A DNA stretch of 64,000 bases, from contig CP053450.1 of the NCBI GenBank assembly GCA_013285505.1, forward strand, positions 1,472,796 to 1,536,795, given 5' to 3'. The notes below the pieces were generated by a model, which was given only the letters and a program-made list of their open reading frames with translations, had not been told where the DNA came from and searched no databases. The position numbers and the translations under genes were made by a program. This document shows, in pieces, positions 33,134 to 43,441 of this stretch. Origin of the DNA: Planctomycetota bacterium (GTDB taxonomy: Bacteria; Planctomycetota; Phycisphaerae; Phycisphaerales; UBA1924). Each line of letters begins with the position of its first letter. Position 1 is the first letter of the stretch.

Positions 33134-35264
33134 ATGCGATCACAGTCGTCGATCGTGGGGGTGGTGGCGGCGCACTTGTGGCTCTTGTGCCTGGGTGCCG
33201 CGTGCCTCGCGCAGCCGGGCCAGGGTCGCACGCAACTGGCCGAAACCGTGGAGCTGAGCCGGCTGGTCGATATAGCCGCGGCCCGACTCGACCTCCCGAT
33301 CAACTACGACGCGAAGGTCTCCGGCTCGGTCACGCTCCGCCTGCATTCGGCGATGACCGATGCTGAGCTGTGGGCGACCACCAACCGGCTGCTGGGCTCA
33401 CGCGGCTACACGACGATCCGTATGGCCGAGGACGGGGCGATGAGCGTCGTCCAGCTCTCTGCCGCGGCCGGGCTCGCGCAGGTCGAGAGCCTGGACGAGT
33501 TCCTCTCCGGCGGCGAGCCCGCGACGCCCGGATTCCGGGTCGTGATGGTGCCGCTGGCTCGTCGCGGCGTTGACGATGTCGCCGCGGCGGTCAGGCCGCT
33601 GCTCTCATCGCCCGGCGGCACAGCGACCCCGCTGCCCTCCCTGGATGCGCTGCTCATCGCCGATCTCGACGCCCGGGTCCGCCTCATCGTGCGGACCATC
33701 GAGTCCATGGAAGCCCGCACCACGCCGATCCTCCCCGTGGAGATCAGGATCGAGAACGGGGATACCCAGCAGATCGTGACCACAGCGACCCAGATCGCCG
33801 CCAAACGCACCGCCGCCGGCGGAGCCGCCCTCCGCGGCGAGCTGCTCGTGGCGGCCGGCGGCCGGTCGATCCTCATCGTCGCCCCGGCGGCCGAGGTCGA
33901 GACGTGGCGGCTCGCTGATCGACCAGCTCGACACCCGAGCCGCCGTCGAGACCGTGACCTACTCGACCGGGGGAATGGTCGCCTCGCAGGTGGCCGGCTC
34001 GCTTACCAACCTCCTCGGCCGGACGGCGAGCGACGCGACATTCACCGTAACGGCCGACGACTTCACCGGCAGCCTCGTCGTCGTCGGGTCACAATCGCAC
34101 CACGCGCAGGTCGCAGAGATCCTCGACCGCCTCGCCCGCTCGCCCGAGGCGGTCCGCCGCCCGACCCGCACCTTCCGGCTCCTGAATCGCGACGCCGAAG
34201 ATGTTGTCGGGGTCGTGCAGTCCCTGATCTCGTCAGGGGCTGTGTCCGAGCAGCGCCCCGCGCCCGCCGGCGGCACCCGCTCTGCAGATAGTGCAGACGA
34301 GTCGCGGCAATCCGGCCAGGAATCCGCTGCCCGGCCGCTGCAACTCACCGCCGATCCGGCCACCAACTCGATCATCGCGATCGGCGAGGTGGCCGAACTC
34401 GAACGGCTGGAGCGGCTGCTCAAGGACCTCGACGTCCGGCGACCGCAGGTGCTGCTCGAGGTCCTGATCGTGAGCCTGTCGGAGAGCGATTCGATGGATC
34501 TGGGCGTCGAGATCGATGCGCTGGTCAACGGCCCCAATGACACCGTCGCCAAGCTCAGCTCGCTGTTTGGGCTCAGTTCCACCGGCGCGGGCGCGTCGGG
34601 TATCGAGGGCAACCGCGGCACCGGTCTCACGGGGATCGTGCTCAACCCCGGAGACTTCAGCGTGGTGCTGCGGGCATTGCAGTCGCTCAACGAGGGCCGG
34701 TCGCTCTCGATCCCGAAGGTCCTGGTCGCGAGCAACGAGCAGGCGAGCCTGAACTCGGTGCTCGAGCAACCCTACACGACGCTCAACGCCTCGGACACTG
34801 TCGCGACGACCTCGTTCGGGGGCTCCTCTGACGCGGGCACCGAAGTGAGCGTGCGGCCGCAGATCGCCGAGGGCGATCACCTGCGGCTGGAGTACCAGAT
34901 CTCCCTCAGCGCGTTCGTGGGGGATGCCGCGGATCCGTCGATCCCGCCGCCGCGCCAGCAGAACAGCATCGACAGCGTGGCGACGATCCCCGACGGGTAC
35001 ACCATCGCGGTGGGGGGTATCGAGCTGACCACCGAGGGATACGCCGAGACCGGCATCCCGCTGCTCAGCGATATCCCCCTGCTCGGCGAGGCGTTCAAGA
35101 ACCGCAGCAAGTCGGGCAGCCGCTCGCGGTTCTACGTGTTCATCCGCTCGACGATCCTGCGCGACCGAAACTTCGAGGATCTGAAGTACCTCAGCGATCT
35201 GCGCAGCACGGAGATGGACATCGACGACGGCTGGCCCGAGCCCGAGCCGAGGGTGATCCGATGA
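33134..35264 (+). CDS. gspD: Type II secretion outer-membrane secretin (one frameshift)
   Basis: About 710 residues. A signal peptide (1-27) precedes N-domains of the secretin family ('RLVDIAAARLDLPINYDAKV' resembles N0; 'FRVVMVPLARRGVDDVAAAVRPLLSS' and 'TRTFRLLNRDAEDVVGVVQSLI' N1/N2-type). The C-terminal secretin core has 'RRPQVLLEVLIVSLSES', 'LSIPKVLVASNEQASL' and 'AVGGIELTTEGYAETGIPLLSDIPLLG', the family signature. The break at GCGGCTC (33907-33913) is repaired by removing one G. It forms the multimeric outer-membrane gate of T2SS. The gene heads an operon in which each stop overlaps the next start. Confidence 0.93.
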
Positions 35265-36812
35265 CCGCGGCCGCGGCCGAGGCTGTAGTGAGCGAGCGGA
35301 CTGGCACCACACCCAGCGAGGCATTCCTGCGGGCCATCCCGCGAGACTTCGCCAGACAGCACCTCATCGTTAGTGACGGGCACGAGGGCGGCGTCGAACG
35401 CCTCGCCATCGCCGAGCGTTCCGATCCCGCGGCCGTGTTCAATGTCGGGGTGCGGCTGGGCATGCCGGTCCAAACCGTGATCGGAGACGAACAGTCGATC
35501 GCCGAACGGATCGACGCAGCCTACGCCTCGACCAACCGCGGCCACGGCCCAGCGATCAGCGAGCCCGCGACAGCAGCGGAGGTCTCGGTTGACGCCTCTG
35601 ACATTGAACACCTCCTCCGTCTCGCCGACCGCGACCTGCTCTCGACCGAGGGCAAGGGCCCGGTGGTCAAGCTGGTGGACGCGATCCTGTTCGACGCCCT
35701 CGGCCGCCGCGCGAGTGACATCCATGTCCAGCCGCTGGCCGACCGGACGCTGGTCCGCTACCGGCTCGACGGGGTGCTGCAGACGGTGCGGGAGGTCTCG
35801 ACAAAGCTCACGGCGCCGATCGTGAGCCGGATCAAGGTCATGGGGCGCATGGATATCGCCGAACGCCGCATCCCGCAGGACGGCAGGGCCACGGTCGCCA
35901 TCGGCTCAGGACGGACGATCGATCTGCGCATCAGCACCCTGCCGACGAGCTACGGCGAGCGCGCGGTTGTGCGTCTGCTCGATGTCGGGCACGGGCCCGG
36001 GCTCGACGACTTCAGATCACTGGGCATGCCCGACGCCGTCGAGTTGCGGTTCCTGCAGTGCGCCGGACGGGCCAGCGGCATCGTGCTGGTCACCGGCCCG
36101 ACAGGCTCGGGCAAGACGACGACGCTCTACACCACGCTCCGCTGGCTCGCGACGCGCAGCGAGGCCTGCAACCCCGGCGCGGCAGCGGTCGATGCGCAGC
36201 ACACCGGCAGCGGGCTGAACATCATGACCATCGAGGACCCGATCGAGTACGAGCTCTCCACCGCCGGCATCGCGATCAGCCAGTCCCAGGTCAACACCAA
36301 AAAGGGTGTCACCTTCGCCGGTGGCCTGCGCCACATCTTGCGGCAGGACCCCGACGTGATCATGGTCGGCGAGATCCGCGACGCCGAGACCGCGAGAATC
36401 GCGATCCAGGCGAGCCTCACCGGGCACCTCGTCTTCTCGACGCTGCACACCAACGACGCTCCTTCTGCGGTGACCCGCCTGCTCGATCTCGGTGTCGAAC
36501 CCTATCTGGTGGCGTCCTCGGTCTCGGCGGTGCTGGCCCAGCGGCTCTTGCGTCTGACTCACCAGGAGTGCAAGGGCTCCGGGTGCGACGCCTGTCTGTA
36601 CGCCGGCTATCGCGGCCGCACGGCGATCTTTGAACTGGTCGCCATCGACGACGGCCTCCGAGAGTTGATCACCCGCGGCGAGTCCGCGGCGACTATCCGG
36701 GGCTATGCGCGCGCAGGGCGTGCGCAGCCTCGAACAGGAAGCGGCCTCGCTCGTCGAGGCCGGCCTGAGCACACCGGCCGAGCTCGAGCGGGTTGTGGGG
36801 GGGCTCGCGTGA
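35261..36812 (+). CDS. gspE: Type II secretion ATPase (one frameshift near the end)
   Basis: About 517 residues. Walker A GPTGSGKT is at 279-286; the Asp box, Walker B ('DPDVIMVGEIRDAETARIA') and His box ('STLHTNDAPSAVTRLLDLG') follow. Late in the protein 'CKGSGCDACLYAGYRGR' keeps a Cys set of the zinc-binding CM domain. Near 36703 an extra base (CCGGGGCTATG) breaks the frame; the restored end is 'MRAQGVRSLEQEAASLVEAG' up to TGA 36812, which overlaps the gspF start. It powers pseudopilus assembly at the cytoplasmic face. Confidence 0.94.
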
Positions 36813-38076
36813 CGGTGTACCGCTACAAGGCTGTCCCGTTGCAGCCGAGCGAGGCCCCGGCTGGTCCGCTCGCCGGCGAGCTCGCGGCCGACTCTCCCGC
36901 GGCGCGCTGCGGGCCTCGCTCCGCCGCATCGGGCTGCAGGTGATCGAGGCCAGACCCGCCCGGAAGCCTCTCACGACTTCGAAAGGGGCCGCATGGGTCA
37001 AGCCCGTCGTGCACTGGCTCCGCGGCCGGTGCCGTGCCCGCCGCGCCGAGACCAAGGCCGAACTCTTCGACAGCATCGCCACGATGCTGGAGGCCGGCGT
37101 GCCGGTCGTCGAGGCGGTCTCCACTCTGACGCAGGGCCGCGCACGGGGTCTCGCCAGAACCATGCTCGTCGAGCTCCGCGAGTCTCTCAACAACGGCCAG
37201 ACACTCGACGACGCGATGGCCGCTGCCCCGTGGTGGTTCGACAGCACGGAGACCGCGATGGTCCGGGCTGCGCGCGCATCGGGCGAGATGCCGGGTGTGC
37301 TCCGCACGCTCACCGAGCGGCACCAGCGAGCCGGTGCACTCTCGGCCAAGGTCGTTGGTGCGCTGACCTACCCCGCGGTTGTCGCGTGTGTCGGTGTGGG
37401 TGTCGTCGTCTTTCTGAGTGTGCGGACCCTGCCTGAGTTGGTCGGCATCCTCCGGGACGAGGGCGTTGCGCCGCCCGGGCTGACCCTGGCGATCATCGCG
37501 ATCGGCCGCGGCATGCTGGCCTACGGGCCCGCTCTGCTCCTTTCGCTGGCCGCGACGGTGATCGCGGGATTGGGGATCATGGGCAGGCTTCGTCGGCGGG
37601 GCTGGCGGGCGCCGGACCGGCTGCGGCGGGTGGTGCCCGTGTTCGTGCGTCGGGCGCTGCTGGCCCGGGCGTGGTCCGGCCTTGCCGAGTTGGTCCGGAC
37701 CGGTGTGCCGCTGGTCGAGGCGTTGCGGATCACCGGCCCGACGGTGTCCGGGGTGTTCGGCGGGTCGCTCCGCACCGAGCTGGAAGACGCCGCGGCGTCG
37801 ATCGAACGCGGCTCGACTCTCGCCGACTCGCTGGCCGATCGGGTCTGGTTTGACGCTGAGTGCCGACGGCTGATCGCCATCGGTGAGAACGCCGGAGAGG
37901 TGAGCGAGGTGCTCCAGCGTCTGGCCGACCGAGCACACCGAGCGGCGACGCGGGCCGTGGACCGCCTCGCGTCGATGCTCGAGCCGGCGGTGATCCTGGT
38001 CCTTGCCGCGCTGATCGGCGTGGTGGTCATGGGCGCGGTGCTGCCGATTCTCAAACTGCAGGAGATCATCGGATGA
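36809..38076 (+). CDS. gspF: Type II secretion inner-membrane protein (one frameshift)
   Basis: About 422 residues from GTG 36809 (opening 'MTVYRYKAV'). Near 36897 the frame changes to that carrying 'RASLRRIGLQVIEARPARK', then the two repeated T2SSF domains: 'KAELFDSIATMLEAGVPVVEAV' and 'WSGLAELVRTGVPLVEALRI', each followed by an amphipathic stretch, with three membrane helices (about 190-215, 230-260, 395-420). It anchors the assembly platform and the ATPase. Confidence 0.93.
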
Positions 38077-38567
38077 ATCACCCTCGGCGGGCCCGGCTTC
38101 ACGACGTCTCAGGCTTGTCTGTCCCGCGCTGCGCGCGCAGTGTGAGCCGCCGGGCGAATCGCCGCGGCATGACACTCGTCGAGGTGCTCGCGGTCGTGGT
38201 CATCCTCGGCCTGCTCGCAGCGACGCTGGCGGTGGGTTTCTCCGGGGCGTTCGGCAAGGGCAAGCAGGAACTCGCCAAGACGGGCATCGGGCAGATTGTT
38301 CAGCGGCTGGAAACCTATTATATGGACCAGAGTGGTTGGCCCGATCTCGACACGGGCTTGCAGGCCCTCACCGGGGCGGCACCAACGAGTGCCTTCTACC
38401 TGCCGCCGGACACTCTGCTCGACCCGTGGGACCGACCCTACCTCTACATCACGCCCGGGCCGGACGGTCACCCGTACGAGGTTGTCACCTACGGAGCGGA
38501 TGGCCGGATCGGCGGCGATGGCGAGAACGCGGATCTCTCGTCTGTCAGTCTGCGGGGTTCGCGATGA
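38073..38567 (+). CDS. gspG: Type II secretion major pseudopilin
   Basis: 164 residues from ATG 38073, overlapping the gspF stop. An unusually long 32-residue basic leader precedes the class III signal RRG-MTLVEVLAVVVILGLLAA. The body has the GspG marks 'LETYYMDQSGWPDLDTGLQALT', 'LLDPWDRPYLYI' and 'YGADGRIGGDGENADLSS', the calcium-binding end. It is the main subunit of the T2SS pseudopilus. A later start closer to the signal is possible. Confidence 0.93.
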   Translation: MNHPRRARLHDVSGLSVPRCARSVSRRANRRGMTLVEVLAVVVILGLLAATLAVGFSGAFGKGKQELAKTGIGQIVQRLETYYMDQSGWPDLDTGLQALTGAAPTSAFYLPPDTLLDPWDRPYLYITPGPDGHPYEVVTYGADGRIGGDGENADLSSVSLRGSR

Positions 38568-39002
38568 GGTCGTTCACGCTGCTGGAGAGCCTCGCGGCGG
38601 TGGCGCTTCTGGCTCTGGCGGCCGCGACCGTGGCCGTGCGGTTGTCGCCGTCGGTAGGGTCGGCTCGGGCCGAGGACGCGCGGTCGATCGTGCTGGACGC
38701 GGATGCGCGCGCGGCTGCTGGCGGCACGCGGAGGGGGAGTGGCCCTCTCGATCGATGCGGGCCGCGTGACGATCCGGGTCGGTGACGACGACTCTCCGGT
38801 CGTCAGCCGGATGTTGCCGGACGGGGTGGTGGTGTCGCTGCTGACGCCGATGTCCCGCGAACGTCTCCAGGAGCTTCGGGTCGATCGGCTCGGGCAGAGC
38901 TCTGACTACCTTCTGGCGATTGAGGTGGCCGGGGCGAGGTCTGAGTCGCTCGTTGCGGGGCTGACGGGGTACGCCTCCGCTGAGGAGGTGTCCGAGCCAT
39001 GA
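38564..39002 (+). CDS. gspH: Type II secretion minor pseudopilin, GspH-like (one frameshift)
   Basis: About 145 residues from ATG 38564 (ATGA overlap with gspG). It begins 'RSFTLLESLAAVALLALAAA', a prepilin helix with Glu at position 5 of the mature protein. The frame breaks near 38711 (GCGGCTG) and continues 'LLAARGGGVALSIDAGRVTI' up to TGA 39002. Assignment as GspH is by gene order and size. Confidence 0.75.
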
Positions 39003-39409
39003 GCCGCGGCCTGACACTGCTGGAGGTCGTCGCGGCCACGGTGCTGCTCACGATGATCGTGGCGGCGGGAATCCCCTTGTTTCGCGTTGCGCGCGCGGAT
39101 CTTCAGGCGGCATCACCACCGGCTGCGGGCGTTGCGCAGTCCGGACTGGAACACGCCATCGACGATCTCCTGGTTCGGCGTCCGGATCTGCTCGCCGAGT
39201 GCATCGCGCAACCCACGGGGTATTCCGTTGCGTGGACCAGCGGCGGTCGAGCGTTCAACACTCATGTACGGCTTCACCCCGTGGTCTACGCCACGGAGCA
39301 TGAACGCCGCACAACGCACACTTGGGCGGTCTTTACTCTCGACGGCGCAGAGTTTCTCAGGTGGGTACGCGTGCCCACGCCGTTGCGCGGAGGGGGTGAC
39401 TCTCCGTGA
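38999..39409 (+). CDS. gspI: Type II secretion minor pseudopilin, GspI-like
   Basis: 136 residues from ATG 38999. The prepilin signal is 'SRG-LTLLEVVAATVLLTMIVAAGIPLF'. A short soluble domain follows. Order after GspH and small size suggest GspI. Confidence 0.75.
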   Translation: MSRGLTLLEVVAATVLLTMIVAAGIPLFRVARADLQAASPPAAGVAQSGLEHAIDDLLVRRPDLLAECIAQPTGYSVAWTSGGRAFNTHVRLHPVVYATEHERRTTHTWAVFTLDGAEFLRWVRVPTPLRGGGDSP

Positions 39410-39933
39410 AGAACCGCGCGATGACACTGGTCGAGCTGCTTCTGGCCCTTGCGCTGCTCTCGGCGCTCACGGTGGCGAGTGTGTCCTGGACGACCTCGAC
39501 GGTCCGGGCTTCGGCCCTGCACGGCTCGCGGGCCTCGTGGGAGTCCGGAGCGGCGAGAGTACTGGAACAGATCGATCGAATGCTGCTGGTCGAGGACCAG
39601 TACCTCCGCGAGAGCGGCCGCGACCGGTGGCGAATCGCGGTGGAGAACAGCGGACTGCTCGTTCGGACCAGAGCCACGGTTGCTGCGGGCGGCTCTGTTC
39701 GGGTGTGTGCGACAGCCAGGCTGCTGATAGAAGGCAGGGTGCTGACCATCGAGTATCTCGACGCGGCGGGCACCGTCCTTGCCACGCGGCCACTCCTCGG
39801 CGAGGTCCGCGCGCTCGCGGCGGAGTTCGAGCCGCTCGAGGATCTTGGGCACCGAGTGGCCGTGCGGCTCACGCATCAAGATGGCGAGATCGTTGAACGC
39901 ACATGGCGGGTGGCTCGGGAGGACGTGCGGTGA
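39406..39933 (+). CDS. gspJ: Type II secretion minor pseudopilin, GspJ-like
   Basis: 175 residues from GTG 39406. Signal 'KNRA-MTLVELLLALALLSAL', then a beta-rich domain with 'WRIAVENSGLLVRTRATVAA' and 'LLGEVRALAAEFEPLED' as in GspJ, which packs with GspI and GspK at the pseudopilus tip. Confidence 0.8.
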   Translation: MKNRAMTLVELLLALALLSALTVASVSWTTSTVRASALHGSRASWESGAARVLEQIDRMLLVEDQYLRESGRDRWRIAVENSGLLVRTRATVAAGGSVRVCATARLLIEGRVLTIEYLDAAGTVLATRPLLGEVRALAAEFEPLEDLGHRVAVRLTHQDGEIVERTWRVAREDVR

Positions 39934-40781
39934 AGGGGGCTACCGATCAGCGGGGGATCGCGTTGCTGCTGGTGCTCGTGGCTCTGGTGCTCTCGGTGAC
40001 GGCCGCGGCGGGTCTGGCCCGCGTCGCGGCGACAGCCAGGCTGCGCCACGATGCTGCGGCCACCACGCGCCTGGCTCGCGAACTGCTCGATGCGGCGGAC
40101 GCCCCGGTCCTCGATTGGCTGCACCGTCACGCGGGCCGGCTGGTGCTGCCGCCCGATGCTGTCTCGCCTCGGTTCCTGATCCTCGATGAAACGCTCGATC
40201 TCCGCGGCATCCCGTGCCGGCTCACGATCACCGCGTTTGATCAGTGCGGGATGGTGCCGGTTGCTGAGGCAGATGGCCGGCTCGCCGCGACACTCCCGGG
40301 CGATGCACATCGTCTGCTCGCGCGGGCCGGGACTGCGTGGACCAATCGTCCGGGTCTCGATGTGCTGGTTGCGGTCAGCGGCGGCGTCGATCCTGTGTTT
40401 CCCGGACAGGAGGCGACCGCGCGCCGAGCCATCGGCGAGTGCGTGGCGACGCACAACCCGAGTCATCGGGGCCGGGTGGCTTCGCTGAACGTCAACACCG
40501 CCCCCCTCGATCTGGTTGCTGCGGTCTACGCTGCGCACGGTCTCGGGGGGATTGACGCGGTCGTCGAGGCCCGAGCGCAGGGCCGTGTCGTCTCGCCGGG
40601 CACCGCCCGCGCTCCGCGCTCGAACGCGACTCGTCCCGTGATCGCCCCGGTCTCGATGAGCACTGCCTGGGCGTTCAGGATCGACTGCCGCGCCGGGAGC
40701 ACGCACGAGTCGTGGTGGTGTGTGTACGCCGACACCGGCAGCAACTGGGAGAGGGTCCAGCGCCTTGCCATCACCGAGTGA
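39930..40781 (+). CDS. gspK: Type II secretion minor pseudopilin, GspK-like
   Basis: 283 residues from GTG 39930, overlapping gspJ. It starts 'DQRGIALLLVLVALVLSVTA', with Gly-Ile-Ala-Leu instead of the Glu at position 5, as in GspK. A large domain includes 'RGRVASLNVNTAPLDLVAAV' (helix-hairpin-helix region of GspK). It caps the pseudopilus tip. Confidence 0.85.
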   Translation: MKGATDQRGIALLLVLVALVLSVTAAAGLARVAATARLRHDAAATTRLARELLDAADAPVLDWLHRHAGRLVLPPDAVSPRFLILDETLDLRGIPCRLTITAFDQCGMVPVAEADGRLAATLPGDAHRLLARAGTAWTNRPGLDVLVAVSGGVDPVFPGQEATARRAIGECVATHNPSHRGRVASLNVNTAPLDLVAAVYAAHGLGGIDAVVEARAQGRVVSPGTARAPRSNATRPVIAPVSMSTAWAFRIDCRAGSTHESWWCVYADTGSNWERVQRLAITE

Positions 40782-41283
40782 TCCAATCCGTCTCTGGCGC
40801 CGTCGCGAGCGGCTGACTCTGGCTGCCGGGGGCTGCGCGGTATTCGCGGTGCTGGTCTGGGCGTTCGTCCCTCTCGCACCGGTGCCCGAAGTGTCCACCG
40901 AGATTCATGCCCCGACATTCGAACGTTTTACCCATCGCAGCCCGTTGCCTCTGGACCGCGCCGCCTTTGCCGCCAAGCTCTGGAACCCCGCGCCGAAACC
41001 TGTCACAGCCATCGTTGTCCCCGAGCCGAGGCAGGCTGTTGCTCCCCCGCCGAGGCTGCAGCTCATCGGGATCGTGAACGAGTCTGCCGCCGACGGCTCG
41101 TCGGTGCTCCGGGCGGCGTTGTACGACCCGGATACCGACCGGCTCCATATCGTCGAATCGGGCAAGTCGATCGGACGTGTGCGTGTCGCCTCGGTCGCTG
41201 TTGACGCGGTACGACTCGATATCGACGGCCGCGAGGCCACCCTCGCCCTCCGCGACGAGACCTTGCCCGGGAGGGGGCCATGA
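40765..41283 (+). CDS. T2SS GspC/PilP-like inner-membrane linker
   Basis: About 172 residues; TTG 40765, overlapping gspK, is the most sensible start, though GTG 40720 is possible. One membrane helix (about 15-38, 'LTLAAGGCAVFAVLVWAFVPL') is followed by a Pro-rich linker and a homology-region-like domain 'RLQLIGIVNESAADGSSVLRAALYDP' and 'LHIVESGKSIGRVRVASVAV'. Such proteins link the inner platform to the secretin. The assignment is by context and motif form. Confidence 0.7.
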   Translation: MPSPSDPIRLWRRRERLTLAAGGCAVFAVLVWAFVPLAPVPEVSTEIHAPTFERFTHRSPLPLDRAAFAAKLWNPAPKPVTAIVVPEPRQAVAPPPRLQLIGIVNESAADGSSVLRAALYDPDTDRLHIVESGKSIGRVRVASVAVDAVRLDIDGREATLALRDETLPGRGP

Positions 41284-42154
41284 CACGCACCATCCAGCCG
41301 CACGAGCGAGCACCTGATGCTGCCGGCGGACCGGTTCTATTGGGGCATCCTCAACGCCGCGGCTCTCCCCCGCCGCGCCCGCGGCACGCCGGAGCAGTTC
41401 GGCTACCTGTTCGAAGCGGTGCTCCCCGTCGCCGTGGACACGATCCACGCGGTGTACCTTCCGCTCGGGCCCGACCGGGTGCTCGCGTGCGGCATGCCCC
41501 GTGCCGCCGTGCAAGAGCACGCGGCGATGCCCTGGGTCACGATCTCGCCCCGCTCGCTTCCGCCGTTCATCAGTTCATCGCTTGATGAGCCAATCGAGCC
41601 GGAGCGGATCAACCTGCTTGTGGGGGAGTTTGAGCCGGCACCGATCAGGAGCCACCGCCACACCACAACACTCATCGCCTGTGCCGCGATTGTGCTGTGC
41701 GCGGCCCTCGTCGTCACTGGGCAGTCCCGACGAGCAGCGCGCGAACGCGAACGCGCCTTCGCGCTGGAAACTGCAACGGTCCAAATCTACGACCAGGTGC
41801 TGCCGCCCTCCACCAGCCCCGTGCCTCCCTCCGTGCGGCTCACCGCCGAACGGCGATCTCTCGAGCCGCACCCGCGGCACAGCCGCGCCTGAGGCGGGCC
41901 CGGCCGAGGTCACGCCGCCGCTCGCCGCCCTGCTGGCCTCGTGGCCGAACACGCTGCACCTGACGACCGACTCACTCAGCGCCTCGCCCACGGCGATCAC
42001 GCTGAGCGTCCGCCTGCCGGATGAGACCGCAGCCGAGCGGTTCGAGCGGGAACTGCGTCCCCCGCCCGGGTGGACACTCAGGCAACCGAACCTCGTGAGA
42101 GATCGCGACGGGATCGCCGTGCGCGTGCGCATGGAGCCGGAGGGCGGGCCATGA
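41280..42154 (+). CDS. T2SS GspL-like inner-membrane protein (two frameshifts)
   Basis: About 290 residues. A short start in one frame (41280) passes near 41308 to 'LMLPADRFYWGILNAAALPR', then 'PRRARGTPEQFGYLFEAVL', a membrane helix (about 41670-41730, 'TTLIACAAIVLCAALVVTG'), and near 41860 to the frame with 'PLAALLASWPNTLHLTTDSL' ending at 42154. The cytoplasmic part, one helix and periplasmic ferredoxin-like domain match the layout of GspL. The identity is by order and architecture. Confidence 0.65.
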
Positions 42155-42716
42155 CTCCCAGACAGTCGGTGGTCATTCTTGCGGTCGCCGCGGCCTTCGC
42201 GCTGCTCTTGGTGACGCTGTCTGTTGCGCGCGCAGGCTCCGCCGCCGTCGCCGCTCGCTCGGCCGAAGCCACGCTCGAGCGAGTCCGCGCGCCGAAGCCG
42301 AGCGGGTGCTCGTCCTCCGCGGACGGTCTCAGACCGTCGCCCTCGGTGCGCAGCCGCAAGCCGACGCCTTCCAACGTGTCAACGAGACGCTCGCCGCCTG
42401 CGGCCTGGCATCGACGCGGGTCGAGTCGGTCACGCCCTCCGGCGACCGACCCTTGCCCGGAAATGATGTTGGGATGAATCGCAGAGTCCAGACGTTCCGC
42501 GTGGTCCTGAGCCCGATCCTGCCGGATGAATTGGGCTCGTTCCTCGACCGCTGGCGGCGGGAGCACGGGCTCTGGACGCTGACCGGTATCGACCTTACAC
42601 CCGCGTCCGGCCGCGGCACACCCGACGGAACGTTCCGTGCAACGCTGACCGCATCGGCGGTGTACGTCGACGGGTCCGCCGTGGGAGCGAACGCAGAATC
42701 GGAGCGAGAACCATGA
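42151..42716 (+). CDS. T2SS GspM-like inner-membrane protein (one frameshift)
   Basis: About 188 residues from ATG 42151: 'TPRQSVVILAVAAAFALLLV' is a single membrane helix, then a charged helix ('EATLERVRA') and, after a frame change near 42297, 'VNETLAACGLASTRVESV' and a ferredoxin-like domain ending at 42716. It fits GspM, which partners GspL. Confidence 0.65.
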
Positions 42717-43322
42717 TGCGCAACCGTGTGTGGATGTTGTTGTTGTGCCTGCCGGTGTGCGTGCTGCCTGTCGGCGGGGCGGGCTGCGCTTCGACCGGAC
42801 GCAGTCCCTACAACTCGGTTGCTGACGCCCCCCGAAATCCTCTCGTGGCACAACGGCTCACGCAGCAGGCCGCGGAGTTGCTTGAGCGCGACCCGGAGGA
42901 AGCCGAGCGTCTGCTCCGTGATGCGCTCGCGGCCGACCTCTTTCACGGCCCCGCGCACAACAACCTCGGCGTGATCCACTTGGCTCGCAACGAGATGTAC
43001 CTTGCCGCGGAGGAGTTCGAATGGGCCCGCCGGCTCATGCCCGGGCATCCCGATCCCCGCCTCAACCTCGCGATGACCCTTGAGCGGGTCGGGCGATTCG
43101 ATGACGCGATCGACGAGTACCGCTCGGCGCTCGAGGTCCACCCCGGGCACATCCAGACCGTGCAGGCCCTCGCGCGGTGCAAGTTGCGTCACGGGAGCGA
43201 CGACGCGAACGACGATCCGGAACTCGTCGGCGACCTGCGGGAGATCGCGGCTCCGCGGCGACCGCGCGGAGTGGCGGGAGTGGGCTCGGCGGCAGCTGGC
43301 CCTCCTGGGCGAGCCGGGGTAG
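42713..43322 (+). CDS. TPR lipoprotein closing the T2SS operon (one frameshift)
   Basis: About 203 residues from ATG 42713. The signal ends in GAGC, a lipobox-like site. TPR units: 'AAELLERDPEEAERLLRDAL', 'GPAHNNLGVIHLARNEMYLAAEEFEWA', 'PDPRLNLAMTLERVGRFDDAIDEY'. At GCGGCTC (43247-43253) one G too many breaks the frame; restored, it ends 'GDRAEWREWARRQLALLGEPG' at 43322. It may act as a pilotin-like or assembly factor for the secretin, by analogy with TPR lipoproteins of type IV pili. Confidence 0.8.
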
Positions 43323-43441
43323 AGATCTCTTGAGTACGACGCGTTCGCACGACCGTGGGGCGGCCCGCCCGCCGGGCGTTGTTCGTCGCGGAGGCGCGGT
43401 ACCACTGATCTCGACCGATCCTGATCGAGGGCCGCGGTTGG

